Below are positions 26,950 through 38,862 of a stretch of DNA of 56,470 nt, piece after piece. Source of the stretch: an uncultured Pseudomonadota bacterium (lineage in GTDB: Bacteria; Myxococcota_A; UBA796; UBA9615). Positions within the stretch are counted from its first letter, which is position 1. Each line of letters opens with the position of its first letter. The stretch covers positions 1 through 56,470 of the forward strand of contig CALAGR010000288.1 of NCBI GenBank assembly GCA_937891735.1. The letters are read 5' to 3'. A model generated the notes under the pieces. The model saw only the letters and a program-made list of their open reading frames with translations. It was not told where the DNA came from and made no database searches. The position numbers and the translations under genes are program-made.

Positions 26950-26980
26950 GTGACCGCCAAGGCCGACGATCTGCTATATG
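26950..26980 (+). promoter_or_regulatory. Candidate promoter for the lipoprotein-fabD-miaB run
   Basis: GTGACC (26950-26955) and TATATG (26975-26980) are separated by 19 nt. The TATATG is an isolated AT patch in GC-rich DNA. A start near 26987 would give a leader of about 40 nt before the ATG at 27029, which has AGGAGA as ribosome site. Confidence 0.4.
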
Positions 26981-27028
26981 CCCGACGCGTGCGGGCGGTC
27001 CGAGCCCCCGAGTACGCAGGAGATCCGA

Positions 27029-27853
27029 ATGCGCTCTCGATCCTTGCTCGTCGCCCTGGGCGGCCTGCTGTTCGCCCCCGGATGCATCGACATTCCGAGC
27101 GACGCTCCGCCCCAGGTGATCGTCCGACACCGCTGCGGCGACACGGACTTCAAGAACATCAACGGCACCTACGGGAAGATGCAGGGTGAGAACGGCATCA
27201 ACGCGAAGTACCGCGTGCTGTTCAACACCACCGACGGCGTCCTGACCGCGAAGTGGGTGACCGGCGGGCACGACCGGTTCGGGCTGGTGGGGGAACGACA
27301 GGACATCGACCACGCGGTGTTCACGGAGCCGGGAACCGGTCGGCGCGCGCGGATCTGGGCGACGATCACGAACGACTGCCGCATCGAGGCCCAGGTGGGG
27401 TGGGTGGACGGCGCCGGCGTCGAAGAGAAGAGCCCCGAGCCGCCTGCGAAGTACGCCGCCTTCCCCGGCCTGGAGAGTCGCGACTTCGAGCCCTGCACGG
27501 AGCGTCTGTACTACGGGGGCGCCGCGAAGTCGTGGTCCGCGGCGAAGGGCAGCCCCGAGCCGAAGGGCACCCCGTCGGTGCGGTCTAGCGACATGGTGAT
27601 CGCGGCGTTCGGCCCCAACGGTGAGGTCGGCCCCGGCTGTACGGCCACCTTCGATGTGTGGACCGACGGTCAAGCCATGGACGCCCAGGGGCTGACGGAC
27701 GTCGAGCCGTCCGGGGACAAGCTGCGCTGGTCCATGAAGTACACCAACGACTACGTGGGAAAACACGGGATCGCCCTGCATCGGCACGTGAAGTGCGAAG
27801 GCGGCGATCGACAGCTGCTCGGCGTCGCGTGCGTCGAGATCGAGGTGAAGTGA
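27029..27853 (+). CDS. Lipoprotein of unknown function
   Basis: 274 residues. The ATG at 27029 has a strong AGGAGA site; an open frame from 26978 is not needed. The signal peptide ends in F-A-P-G-C (C19). The mature part contains four or more spaced cysteines (RHRCGD, TNDCRIEA, FEPCTER, GPGCTAT, VKCEGG, GVACVE), suggesting several disulfides, and a beta-rich layout. No family is recognised. The stop shares one base with the fabD ATG (TGATG), so it is coupled to fatty acid synthesis and tRNA modification genes, perhaps only for expression. Confidence 0.7.
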   Translation: MRSRSLLVALGGLLFAPGCIDIPSDAPPQVIVRHRCGDTDFKNINGTYGKMQGENGINAKYRVLFNTTDGVLTAKWVTGGHDRFGLVGERQDIDHAVFTEPGTGRRARIWATITNDCRIEAQVGWVDGAGVEEKSPEPPAKYAAFPGLESRDFEPCTERLYYGGAAKSWSAAKGSPEPKGTPSVRSSDMVIAAFGPNGEVGPGCTATFDVWTDGQAMDAQGLTDVEPSGDKLRWSMKYTNDYVGKHGIALHRHVKCEGGDRQLLGVACVEIEVK

Positions 27854-28754
27854 TGAGCACGGCCTACATGTTCCCCGGACAGGGGAGCCAGACGGTGGGG
27901 ATGGGCGCGGACTGGCTGGGTCGGTCCGCCGTCGTGAAGCAGACCTTCGACGAGGCCGATGACGCGCTGGGCGAGGCGCTCTCCAAGACGATCCTGTCGG
28001 GCCCCCTGGAGGACCTGACCCGGACGGAGAACACCCAGCCGGCGCTGCTGACGGTCTCGGTCGCGTACTGGCGGGTCCTCCAGGCCGAGGGCCTGATGCC
28101 TGACGTGGTCGCCGGACACAGCCTGGGCGAGTACTCGGCGCTGGTGTGCGCGGGCGCCATGGAGTTCGCCGACGCGGTCCGGGTGACGCGCCTCCGCGGT
28201 CAGGCGATGCAGAGCGCGGTCCCGGTGGGCGTGGGCTCGATGGCCGCCGTCCTGCTGATCAAGGAGGTGGAGACGATCCAGGCCCTCTGTGAACGCGCCG
28301 CTGAGGGCCAGGTCCTGGAGCCCGCCGGCTTCAACACCCTGGGGCAGACGGTGATCGCGGGCAACACCGAGGCGGTGGAGCGGGCCGTCGCCCTCGCCCG
28401 CGAGTACAAGGGCAGCGCCGTGCAGCTGAACGTGAGCGCCCCCTTCCACTGCGCGCTCCTGGAGCCGGCGGAGGCGCCCCTGGCGGCGGCCCTGGCGAAC
28501 GTCGAGATCGGGCCGCTGCGGGTGCCGTACGTGCCCAACGTGACCGGCGAGTGGACCGAGGCGCCCGATGGGGACGCGGTCCGGGCCAACCTCGTGGCCC
28601 AGGTGTCCAAGCCGGTGCGCTGGCTCCAGAGCATGCAGAGCATGGTGGATCACGGCGTGGATCGGTGGCTCGAGGTGGGTCATGGCCGCACCCTGGTGGG
28701 CTTCGTGAAGCGGTTCGACCGCAAGGCCGACATGAACGCGTTCGAGGCGGAGCA

Positions 28755-28767
<13 letters not shown>
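27853..28767 (+). CDS. fabD: Malonyl-CoA:ACP transacylase
   Basis: 304 residues. It loads malonate on acyl carrier protein for fatty acid elongation. The nucleophile is S90 in AGHSLGEYSAL and the histidine is H199 in VSAPFHC; the N-terminal FPGQGSQ and C-terminal EVGHGRTLVGFVKR are typical. The start is ATG at 27853, overlapping the upstream stop. No fabH, fabG or acpP follows, so it is separated from the usual fab cluster. Confidence 0.95.
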
Positions 28768-30143
<1,376 letters not shown>

Positions 30144-30150
30144 GGCCGCC

Positions 30151-32157
<2,007 letters not shown>

Positions 32158-32196
32158 CCCTGCGCACACGCCGGGAACCTGAGGGTGGGCGCAGGG
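32158..32196 (+). repeat. Inverted repeat after the ABC-F gene
   Basis: CCCTGCGC (32158-32165) and GCGCAGGG (32189-32196) are exact reverse complements with a 23-nt loop, directly after the stop codon. No T tract follows, so terminator function is uncertain. Confidence 0.35.
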
Positions 32197-32234
32197 GTCC
32201 AGTCGATGCACTCAACCCGTCCGGGGAACCGCCG

Positions 32235-33380
32235 ATGAATTGCACTGCCATGCGCGCCGCCCCTCACCTCCTCGTGCTCCTCCTGCTGTCCGGCGGCTGC
32301 GCCCACCCGCGCAGCCCCACGAGCAGCGGTGCGGCCTCGGCGGCTCGACCGAGCGGGCCACGCACGGCGGTGCGGCTGGGCAACACGCGGATCACGTCAG
32401 GCCAGGACTCGCTGCTCGGCACGACGGCCTACGACGCCAAGGACCTGTTCGAGTACGGGCTGGCCCAGCTGCAGGCCGGTGAGGCAGGGCTCGCCCGGGT
32501 GGCCTTTGCGCGGGTGGTGGCGGAGTTTCCAGGCGATCCCCTGGGGGCCCCCGCCCGGTACAACCAGGCGCTGTCGGCGGAGAAGCAGGGCATGCCGGTG
32601 GACGCCGCGGCCCTGTACGGCGAGTACGCCGTGGTGACGGAGCCCACCGACGCGGTCGAGGCGGCGCAGGTTCGCCTGCACGAAGGTGAGCTGCTGTTCG
32701 AGGCGCAGCGGTTCGCCGACGCCTGGCTTCCGCTCCAGAAGGCGCTGGCCAGCGGGCACCTGGACCAGCCCCAGACCTGGCAGGCGCGCATCCATGCGGC
32801 CCGGATCAGCGGCCGGGGAGGGGAGTTCCGGACCGCCGAGGGCGAGCTCAGCGCGGTTCGACGCGAGATCAAGCGGGCCACCCGAAGCACCGGAGAGCGC
32901 TTCCCCTGGTACTCGGCGATGGTGTGGTTCCACGCTGGGGAGCTGTACCGGGACCGCGCCGAGTCGGTGCAGCTCCTGGACGTCGACGACCTGCGGGCGG
33001 CGCGCGGATGGCTCGACGAGACCGCGACGTGGTTCCTGGAGGCGAGGCGCTGCTACAAGCGCGTCCTCGATCACCGCCTGGTGGAGTGGAGCGGGCCCTC
33101 AGCCCTCGCCCTGGGTCGCATCAACGAGGACTTCCGGGCCACGATGCTGGCCGCAGACACCCCCTCGGCCCTGGACACCGACGCCACGGTGGTCTACCTG
33201 GAGCTGCTCGAGGGCCAGACCCGCTCCTTCCTCGAAAAGGCCGTCCTGGACTACCGCTGGCTTCTCCGGGACGCGCGGGATCTGCGGATCGAGGGCGACT
33301 GGATCGACGAGCTCCGGCAGGCCCTGGGCCGGGTCGAAGCTCAGCTCGACCGGTCGGGCGCGGCCACCGTGTCCAGGTAG
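32235..33380 (+). CDS. TPR-like lipoprotein
   Basis: 381 residues from the ATG at 32235 (GGGGAA upstream); a long open frame before it is a shadow of the ABC-F gene. The signal peptide ends in L-S-G-G-C (C22). The body is all-helical with repeated A-x-x-x-Y/F-x-x-G-x-A patterns (FEYGLAQLQAGEAGLARVAF; ARYNQALSAEKQG), indicating TPR-type repeats, a scaffold for envelope complexes. Function unknown. Its 3' end overlaps the converging kinase gene by 40 nt. Confidence 0.7.
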   Translation: MNCTAMRAAPHLLVLLLLSGGCAHPRSPTSSGAASAARPSGPRTAVRLGNTRITSGQDSLLGTTAYDAKDLFEYGLAQLQAGEAGLARVAFARVVAEFPGDPLGAPARYNQALSAEKQGMPVDAAALYGEYAVVTEPTDAVEAAQVRLHEGELLFEAQRFADAWLPLQKALASGHLDQPQTWQARIHAARISGRGGEFRTAEGELSAVRREIKRATRSTGERFPWYSAMVWFHAGELYRDRAESVQLLDVDDLRAARGWLDETATWFLEARRCYKRVLDHRLVEWSGPSALALGRINEDFRATMLAADTPSALDTDATVVYLELLEGQTRSFLEKAVLDYRWLLRDARDLRIEGDWIDELRQALGRVEAQLDRSGAATVSR

Positions 33381-35068
33381 CTCCGAGGCAGACGCAGGGT
33401 GAAGCACGCGCCGCCGAGCTCCTCGCTCGCGCCCGCCTCGACCGTTCCGCCGTGCTCCAGCGCGATGCGGTGCACCAGCGCGAGGCCCAGCCCGGTGCCG
33501 CGGCTGCCCTTCGTGGTCACGTAGGGGGTGAACAGGCGGTCCGCGACGGACGGCGCGATCCCTGGCCCCGAGTCATGGATCGCCACGGACAGCCATCCCT
33601 CCACCTCGCTCACGCCCACGAGCAGCCGTCGGGGCTCGGGCGTCTCGTTGACGGCGTCCACCGCGTTCTTCACGAGGTTCGTCAAGGCGGTCTGGATCTG
33701 GGTGCGGTCGGCCGATGCGGGGCCCACGCCGGCGCCGTGATCCCGGGTCACCTCGATGTTGGTGTCGACGCTCGCGTACAGGGACAGGACGCCGTCGAGC
33801 ATCGCGGGCAGGTCCAGGGGCTCGGGCCGCGGGTCCGGCAGCCGCGCGAAGTTGGCGAACGAGTCGGCCAGCTCCTTGAGCCGGTGCACCTCCTGCACGA
33901 CGGCGGTGGCCTGCTCCTCGAGGATCTCGTCGAAGTCCTCCCGGTCCAGCCGACGGGCCCTGCGGATCACGTCCATCGACGCCTGGATCGGCGTCAGGGG
34001 GTTCTTGAGCTCGTGGGCCAGACCCCGGGCGATCTCTCGCCACGCCGCCACCCGCTCCGCCTGCACGAGCTCCTTGCGGCTCTGGTCCATGTCCCGGGCC
34101 ATCTGCTGGAACGCCGACACGAGCCCCTCGACCTCGGAGATGGTCGAACTGGGCACCGCCTCGGCCGCGCCGAGGTCGCCGCGAGCGAGCGCCGCCGCGG
34201 CCGCCGCCAGGGCTTCTACGGGACGCACGATGCGCCGGGCCAGGGCGAGCCCCACGCCCATCGCCAGGAGCGCGCCCAGGATGGCGATCCCCAGGGCGCG
34301 CAGCCGCAGCCCCGCCTGCAGCCGCGCCAGCCCCGCCCGATCCACGCCGACCCAGAAGTCCCCCGTGGCGGGCACCAGGCGCAGGCGCCGCGTCCATTCG
34401 GGCGCGGTGGGGTCGAAGGGGGACGTCGTGTCGGCCAGCGTCGGGCCGCGACTGTCGAGGCACTCACGGCCGCTCACGCAGAGGGCCACGAGGTCCGCGC
34501 CGGTCATCTCCCTGAGGATGGCCAGACCCCCTGCGTCCACCTGGCGCCCCGCCACGGCGATCACCTCCTGGTCCCCCCATTGTCCGCTGCGCCACCGGAC
34601 CAGGGTGGCGACGGTTCCGGTGGGCACGGCTTCGAGCGTCAGCACCGGGGCCCGACCCGGCGCCGGCGCGCGGTACATCTCGACGTCCGGATCCAGGGCG
34701 CCCAGTGACGCGGGCCAGTGACCCGATGTGAGCACCACGCCCTGCGGCCCCAGGACCTTCAGGACGTCCAGGCGGCCCGGCTCCAGGCGATCCGAGGCCC
34801 ACACCCAGCGCCGCGCCGCGCTGCCGTCCCCTGCGAGTTGGGCCGCGTCGCCCCGCGGATCGAGCACCTTGTCGAGCTCGCGCTCGAGGCGGTCTGCGAG
34901 CCGGACGAGGTCCGCGTCCAGGACCGCGGCCGCGCTGGCGGCCTTGGATGCCTGGTCCTGATCGAGTCGGCCGGACACCTCGTCGAGGTAGACCGCCGTG
35001 GCGGTGCCGATGGCGAGCAGCACCACGATGAGGAGCGCGAGGACGAGGCGGACGCGCAGGGAGGTCAC
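33341..35068 (-). CDS. NtrY-like sensor histidine kinase
   Basis: 575 residues from a GTG overlapping the upstream stop (GTGA). TM1 (about 6-28), a periplasmic sensor of about 220 residues and TM2 (255-280) lead into a HAMP segment (RRIVRPVEAL), a coiled linker and a HisKA domain with H352 (GLAHELKNPLTP), then an HATPase with LTNLVKNAVDAVN, DSGPGIAP and GTGLGLALV. The H-E-L-K-N-P-L-T-P box is like NtrY. It should phosphorylate an NtrC-family regulator; the NtrX-like gene lies 3.8 kb upstream in the same run. Start choice: the upstream open frame is a shadow of the overlapping gene. Confidence 0.9.
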   Translation of the reverse strand: MTSLRVRLVLALLIVVLLAIGTATAVYLDEVSGRLDQDQASKAASAAAVLDADLVRLADRLERELDKVLDPRGDAAQLAGDGSAARRWVWASDRLEPGRLDVLKVLGPQGVVLTSGHWPASLGALDPDVEMYRAPAPGRAPVLTLEAVPTGTVATLVRWRSGQWGDQEVIAVAGRQVDAGGLAILREMTGADLVALCVSGRECLDSRGPTLADTTSPFDPTAPEWTRRLRLVPATGDFWVGVDRAGLARLQAGLRLRALGIAILGALLAMGVGLALARRIVRPVEALAAAAAALARGDLGAAEAVPSSTISEVEGLVSAFQQMARDMDQSRKELVQAERVAAWREIARGLAHELKNPLTPIQASMDVIRRARRLDREDFDEILEEQATAVVQEVHRLKELADSFANFARLPDPRPEPLDLPAMLDGVLSLYASVDTNIEVTRDHGAGVGPASADRTQIQTALTNLVKNAVDAVNETPEPRRLLVGVSEVEGWLSVAIHDSGPGIAPSVADRLFTPYVTTKGSRGTGLGLALVHRIALEHGGTVEAGASEELGGACFTLRLPRSYLDTVAAPDRSS

Positions 35069-36423
35069 GGTGCGGTCCAGGACGCGTCGTCGAGCAGCGG
35101 GACCCCGTCTCCGCGGATCCGCACCCCCCGCAGCAGCGGGTGCAGGACGAGCCAGCGTGAGGCCGTGAGCAGGGGCACCACGCGCCGCTCCGAGATCCAC
35201 GCGCGCTCCAGGGTCAGGGCCGCGCTCGCCCGCTCCGAGGCGGTCCCCGCGAGGAGCTGACCGGCGTCGGCAGGGTCGATGACCAGCCCGGGGAGCAGGT
35301 CGCCCAGCACGAGCAGCGCCAACCCCGCGTCGGCGACGGGCGGACGCCAGCGGACGATCTGTGCGGTGGGGCCGGCCTCAGCGGTCCTGTCCGTGGCCCA
35401 GCCCCGGGCCCGCAGCAACAGGGCCAGCCGGTCCGCCACCCCCAGCGCGAGGCGGTCGTCGGAGGCCACGCGGAGGGCGAGGCGGGGCGCGTCCTCCGAC
35501 AGCGCGCGCAGCTGCAGGGGCTGAGGTGGAGAGAGCTCCCGCGCGCCGGGCGGCGGGCCATCCGGACCCACCCCCGGGGGCAGCAGGCTCCGGGTCCCCG
35601 CGCCGCGACCCCCGTGAGCGACCGCCAGCAGCAGCTCCGGGGCGAGCTCGCGCTGGAAGCGAACGAGGGCATCTCCTGCGTCGCCCAGCCCCAGGGGGTC
35701 CGAGGCCCTGGCGCTGCCGTCCAGCACGAGCAGCAGCACGTCGGGCCAGGTTGCCACCAGCAGGCTGCCGCCCTCCCGCAGCGGGTCGCCGTGGGTCACG
35801 TCCGCGGGGCTGCCGGGATCTCCGAGGGAGACCGCGTGCAGCAGCGGTGGTCCGCCGGATGCGTCGGGGCGCGCCACCAGGACGCCTCCGTCGCCCTCCT
35901 CGAAGGCTCCCGTGGGTCCCGCCGGGGACCGCAGCCAGCACCCCGTGAGCAGCTGTGGGAGCACCGATACGGCCGCGGAGAACGTCGCCCGAAGGTCGGC
36001 CCCGTCGGCGCGCACGCTCACGCTCACGCCCGCCGCGGCGAGGGCCCGTCGGGGCCAGCCGGGGGTCTCGGTGGTGGTGGACAGACACGCGCGCACGGAC
36101 TCCAGGAGGTCGGGCTGCACGCCGTGAGGCGTGAGCATCCAACTCACGCCATCGTCCGCGGTGTCGATCCGGTCCAGCACGTGGGACCGCACCTGCGTCC
36201 CGGGCACCAGGGGCCGGGCTGCGCGCACGGTGGGGGAGAGCGCCGCGTCGTCGGCCTCGGCCAGGGGGAGGAGCAGCAGGGCGTCCCGGGTCGCCCCGCG
36301 CAGGGGGTCCGGCAGCGCCACCTGCACCCGCCCCCCGGAGGAGGGCTGCCGGCGCGCATGGGACGGCGTCGGGGCGACGAGGCACGACAGGATCGCCGCC
36401 AGGAGCAGGGCCCGGCGGCTCAT
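35065..36423 (-). CDS. Exported protein resembling a degenerate family-5 solute-binding protein
   Basis: 452 residues from an ATG overlapping the previous stop (ATGA). A signal peptide (about 1-22) is followed by a protein whose C-terminus, RRVVPLLTASRWLVLHPLLRG with RGDGVPLLDD, resembles the end of OppA/DppA-type binding proteins (SBP_bac_5), which bind peptides or other solutes. The N-terminal half is less clear. There is no permease or ATPase gene nearby, and the next gene is a sensor kinase, so a sensory rather than a transport role is an inference. Family likeness is judged by eye from limited motifs. Confidence 0.5.
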   Translation of the reverse strand: MSRRALLLAAILSCLVAPTPSHARRQPSSGGRVQVALPDPLRGATRDALLLLPLAEADDAALSPTVRAARPLVPGTQVRSHVLDRIDTADDGVSWMLTPHGVQPDLLESVRACLSTTTETPGWPRRALAAAGVSVSVRADGADLRATFSAAVSVLPQLLTGCWLRSPAGPTGAFEEGDGGVLVARPDASGGPPLLHAVSLGDPGSPADVTHGDPLREGGSLLVATWPDVLLLVLDGSARASDPLGLGDAGDALVRFQRELAPELLLAVAHGGRGAGTRSLLPPGVGPDGPPPGARELSPPQPLQLRALSEDAPRLALRVASDDRLALGVADRLALLLRARGWATDRTAEAGPTAQIVRWRPPVADAGLALLVLGDLLPGLVIDPADAGQLLAGTASERASAALTLERAWISERRVVPLLTASRWLVLHPLLRGVRIRGDGVPLLDDASWTAP

Positions 36424-37682
36424 CGGCGACGCGCGACCAGCCACAGGAGCGCGCCTCCTTCCGTCTGCTCCACCACGACGAGCTCGCGGCGCCCATCGAA
36501 GTCGAGGTCCCCGGTCCCCATGGCGACGATGCTGCCGCCCACGGGCGAGTCGAAGATCACCTGCATGGTCCCCAGCGCTGGCCCCACCCGCAGGATCCGC
36601 ACCCGGTCCGGCGCGCCGGGGGGGCTCGCGCTGGTCGTCACGAGCTCCGGGCCCGCCTCTCCGTCCAGGTCCGCGAGCTCCAGGCGGTCTCCCACGCGGG
36701 TGGGCTCGAAGCCCGACGGGCCGTCCGGGCCCAGCCCCCCGAGCAGGCCGTCAGTGTCCACCCAGAGCCATGTGTCGTCGCGCCCGGGCCACCGGGCGAG
36801 GTCCCGGACGACGAGCGGAGAGCCCGGCGGCGGCTCCGTGAGCTGCAGGTCCGGCGCCGGGGGGAGCCAGCGGGCGGTCAGGTGCGGGGCCCGGGACGAA
36901 TCGAGAGGCTGGGACAGGAGCACGGCGTCCTGCCTGGCGCGGGTCGCCCCGGAGCGGGGGTCGAGCAGCAGCCGGTGCCCTGCGCTGGTGGCCACCGCGA
37001 TGTCGTCCCCGTCCAGCGCGAGCCAGCCCGTGGGCACCCGGCCCCAGTCCTCGCCTCCGGGCAGCAGGAACGGTCCTCCCAGGGGCACCGGGCGCCCCTC
37101 GATGGTGCTCCACGACAGGGTCCGCACGCCATCGACGGAGAGCACCACGAGGTCGTCTCCGCCGTCGCCGTCCAGGTCCACCAGGATCAGATCGAGGACC
37201 CCCGCGGGGAGCGTGCCCAGCCGGTCCATGGTCCAGCGACCCTGCCCCGCCCGCGTCGCGTGAGCCCCGAGGATGGCCTCCAGCTCACGGTCCACCGGCC
37301 AGGCCTGGGCGACCGCCACCGGCGCAGCCAGCGCCCCGCCCTCCAGGAGCCCCACCGCCCACACCGAGTCGCCCTCCAAGGAGAGCGTCACCGTCAGCGT
37401 GAGCTGGCCGTGATCGAGGCTCACGACCCGCGACCCACGGCTCAAGCGCTGGAGCAGGTGGCGCCCGGCGACCTGCCGGGCCTTGCGGTCGTCCACCCCG
37501 CGGCCCGCTTGCACCACGAGCCGCAGGTCTCCTGGCCCCGCGTGCAGGAGGCGGGCCTCGGTGGTGCTCGCGAAGGCGTCGATCCAGCTGAGCAGGGAGC
37601 TGTCCGAGGCGTCCTGGGCCACCGACGGGACCGGGGACGCCACGAACAGCAGCGCCCCCAGTCCGGCCAGTGTGCGTGTCAC
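36420..37682 (-). CDS. Exported VCBS/FG-GAP-like repeat protein
   Basis: 420 residues from a GTG that overlaps the TPR gene stop (GTGA). A signal peptide (LAGLGALLFVASPVPSVAQ) precedes the mature part. Two or more calcium-loop-like repeats of the FG-GAP kind are visible: ILVDLDGDGGDDLVVL, LELADLDGEAGPELVTT and GDLDFDGRRELVVVEQ. These usually form beta-propellers. The N-terminal part of the mature protein is unassigned. It lies between a TPR lipoprotein and a binding-protein-like gene. Confidence 0.65.
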   Translation of the reverse strand: MTRTLAGLGALLFVASPVPSVAQDASDSSLLSWIDAFASTTEARLLHAGPGDLRLVVQAGRGVDDRKARQVAGRHLLQRLSRGSRVVSLDHGQLTLTVTLSLEGDSVWAVGLLEGGALAAPVAVAQAWPVDRELEAILGAHATRAGQGRWTMDRLGTLPAGVLDLILVDLDGDGGDDLVVLSVDGVRTLSWSTIEGRPVPLGGPFLLPGGEDWGRVPTGWLALDGDDIAVATSAGHRLLLDPRSGATRARQDAVLLSQPLDSSRAPHLTARWLPPAPDLQLTEPPPGSPLVVRDLARWPGRDDTWLWVDTDGLLGGLGPDGPSGFEPTRVGDRLELADLDGEAGPELVTTSASPPGAPDRVRILRVGPALGTMQVIFDSPVGGSIVAMGTGDLDFDGRRELVVVEQTEGGALLWLVARRR

Positions 37683-38686
37683 GGAGTCAGGATGCCAGAC
37701 GCCACCGACTCGGTCGGCTCCGGAGCGCCCCGGCGCGCCGCCAGGATGCGCGCCACCTCGTCGGCGACCTCCACATCCACCAGGATCTGCATGCGGTCGC
37801 GGTTCGCGGCGGCCTTGACGTAGGACGGATCCAGGGCCGCTGCGCGGGACCACACGGCCAGGGCGTCCCCGTTGCGCTCCATGCGCTCGTAGGCGATCCC
37901 GAGGTTGTTGAGCATGTAGGGCTCGATGGGGCTCAGCTCCGATGCCGCCTCCAGGTACTGCACCGCGAGCACGTCCCGTCCCACCTGCAGGGCCGCGAAC
38001 CCGACGTTGTTGTAGGCGTAGACGAACTCGGGGTTCAAGGAGATCGAGCGGCGGCCCGCGGCGATGGCCTCCTCCCACATGCTCAGGCCGGCGAACACCC
38101 GGCTGCGCAGGTAGTGCGACCGGAAGTCGTCGCGGGCGATGGCGACCAGCTTGTCCGCGTGGGGGCGGGCCAGCGCGGGCTCTCCCTGGTCGAGCCAGTG
38201 GCGGGCCAGGAACCGGCGGGCCTCGATGTGTCGGGGCTCGTGCACCACCGCTTCGGTGATGCAGGCCACGCCCTGGGTCCGGCGGCCCGCGCCGACGTAG
38301 GCCTCGCCGAGGGCGTACCAGGTCGCGGCGGAGTCAGGCGCATCGAACAAGGCCATGCGCAGGGCATCGATGGCCTGGCCCGCGTCCCCCTGGTCCACGA
38401 GGATCAGCGCCTCCTGGTAGTGGTCGTGAAAGCGAGGGTCGTGATGCGGGATGGACTCCTGGGCCAGCAGGGAGCCCGGCTCGCCGGCGGGCAGCGACAG
38501 ATCGGGCGTCGAGCTCTCCGTCTGCGGGGGTCCGCCGGACACGACGGCGTCGGCCATGAGCGCGGCCATCGCCTGGGCATCGGGCCCGGACGCGGCGGGG
38601 GGCAAGTCCTGGGTTGGCTCGCAGGCGGCGAAGAGGGTGACGGCCAGCAGGGCCAGGCAGCCGGGGCGGACAACGAGTGCAGCCAT
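37679..38686 (-). CDS. TPR-repeat lipoprotein
   Basis: 335 residues. The lipobox is L-F-A-A-C (C22). After a Ser/Pro-rich linker, at least five TPR-like units can be read (YQEALILVDQGDAGQAIDALRMALFDAP; TWYALGEAYVGAGRRTQG; AYNNVGFAALQVGRD; MLNNLGIAYERMERNGDAL). TPRs serve as protein-interaction scaffolds. It begins the group TPR lipoprotein-VCBS-like-binding-protein-like-kinase and is separated by 176 nt from the NtrX-like gene upstream. Confidence 0.8.
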   Translation of the reverse strand: MAALVVRPGCLALLAVTLFAACEPTQDLPPAASGPDAQAMAALMADAVVSGGPPQTESSTPDLSLPAGEPGSLLAQESIPHHDPRFHDHYQEALILVDQGDAGQAIDALRMALFDAPDSAATWYALGEAYVGAGRRTQGVACITEAVVHEPRHIEARRFLARHWLDQGEPALARPHADKLVAIARDDFRSHYLRSRVFAGLSMWEEAIAAGRRSISLNPEFVYAYNNVGFAALQVGRDVLAVQYLEAASELSPIEPYMLNNLGIAYERMERNGDALAVWSRAAALDPSYVKAAANRDRMQILVDVEVADEVARILAARRGAPEPTESVASGILTP

Positions 38687-38862
38687 GGGGTCTTCTCCAA
38701 CAGGGCCGCATCAGCGCGGCTCGCCTCGTTGGAGTTCACGTCGCGTGCCAGATCACCAAGGTGTTGATCTTGCTCGACAAGTCCAGGAATGGGCCGGCGC
38801 CGGTGTGTCCCGGGGTCCACGGCGCGCGGGCCTCGTCGGCCAGCCGGACACAGCAGCCGTCG

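Noticed and set aside
38734-38752. TGGCAC on the minus strand, possible -24 element of a sigma-54 promoter for the TPR lipoprotein gene next to an NtrC-type regulator
   Set aside because: The -12 element does not match (GTGAA in place of TTGCA), so the site was not listed as a promoter.
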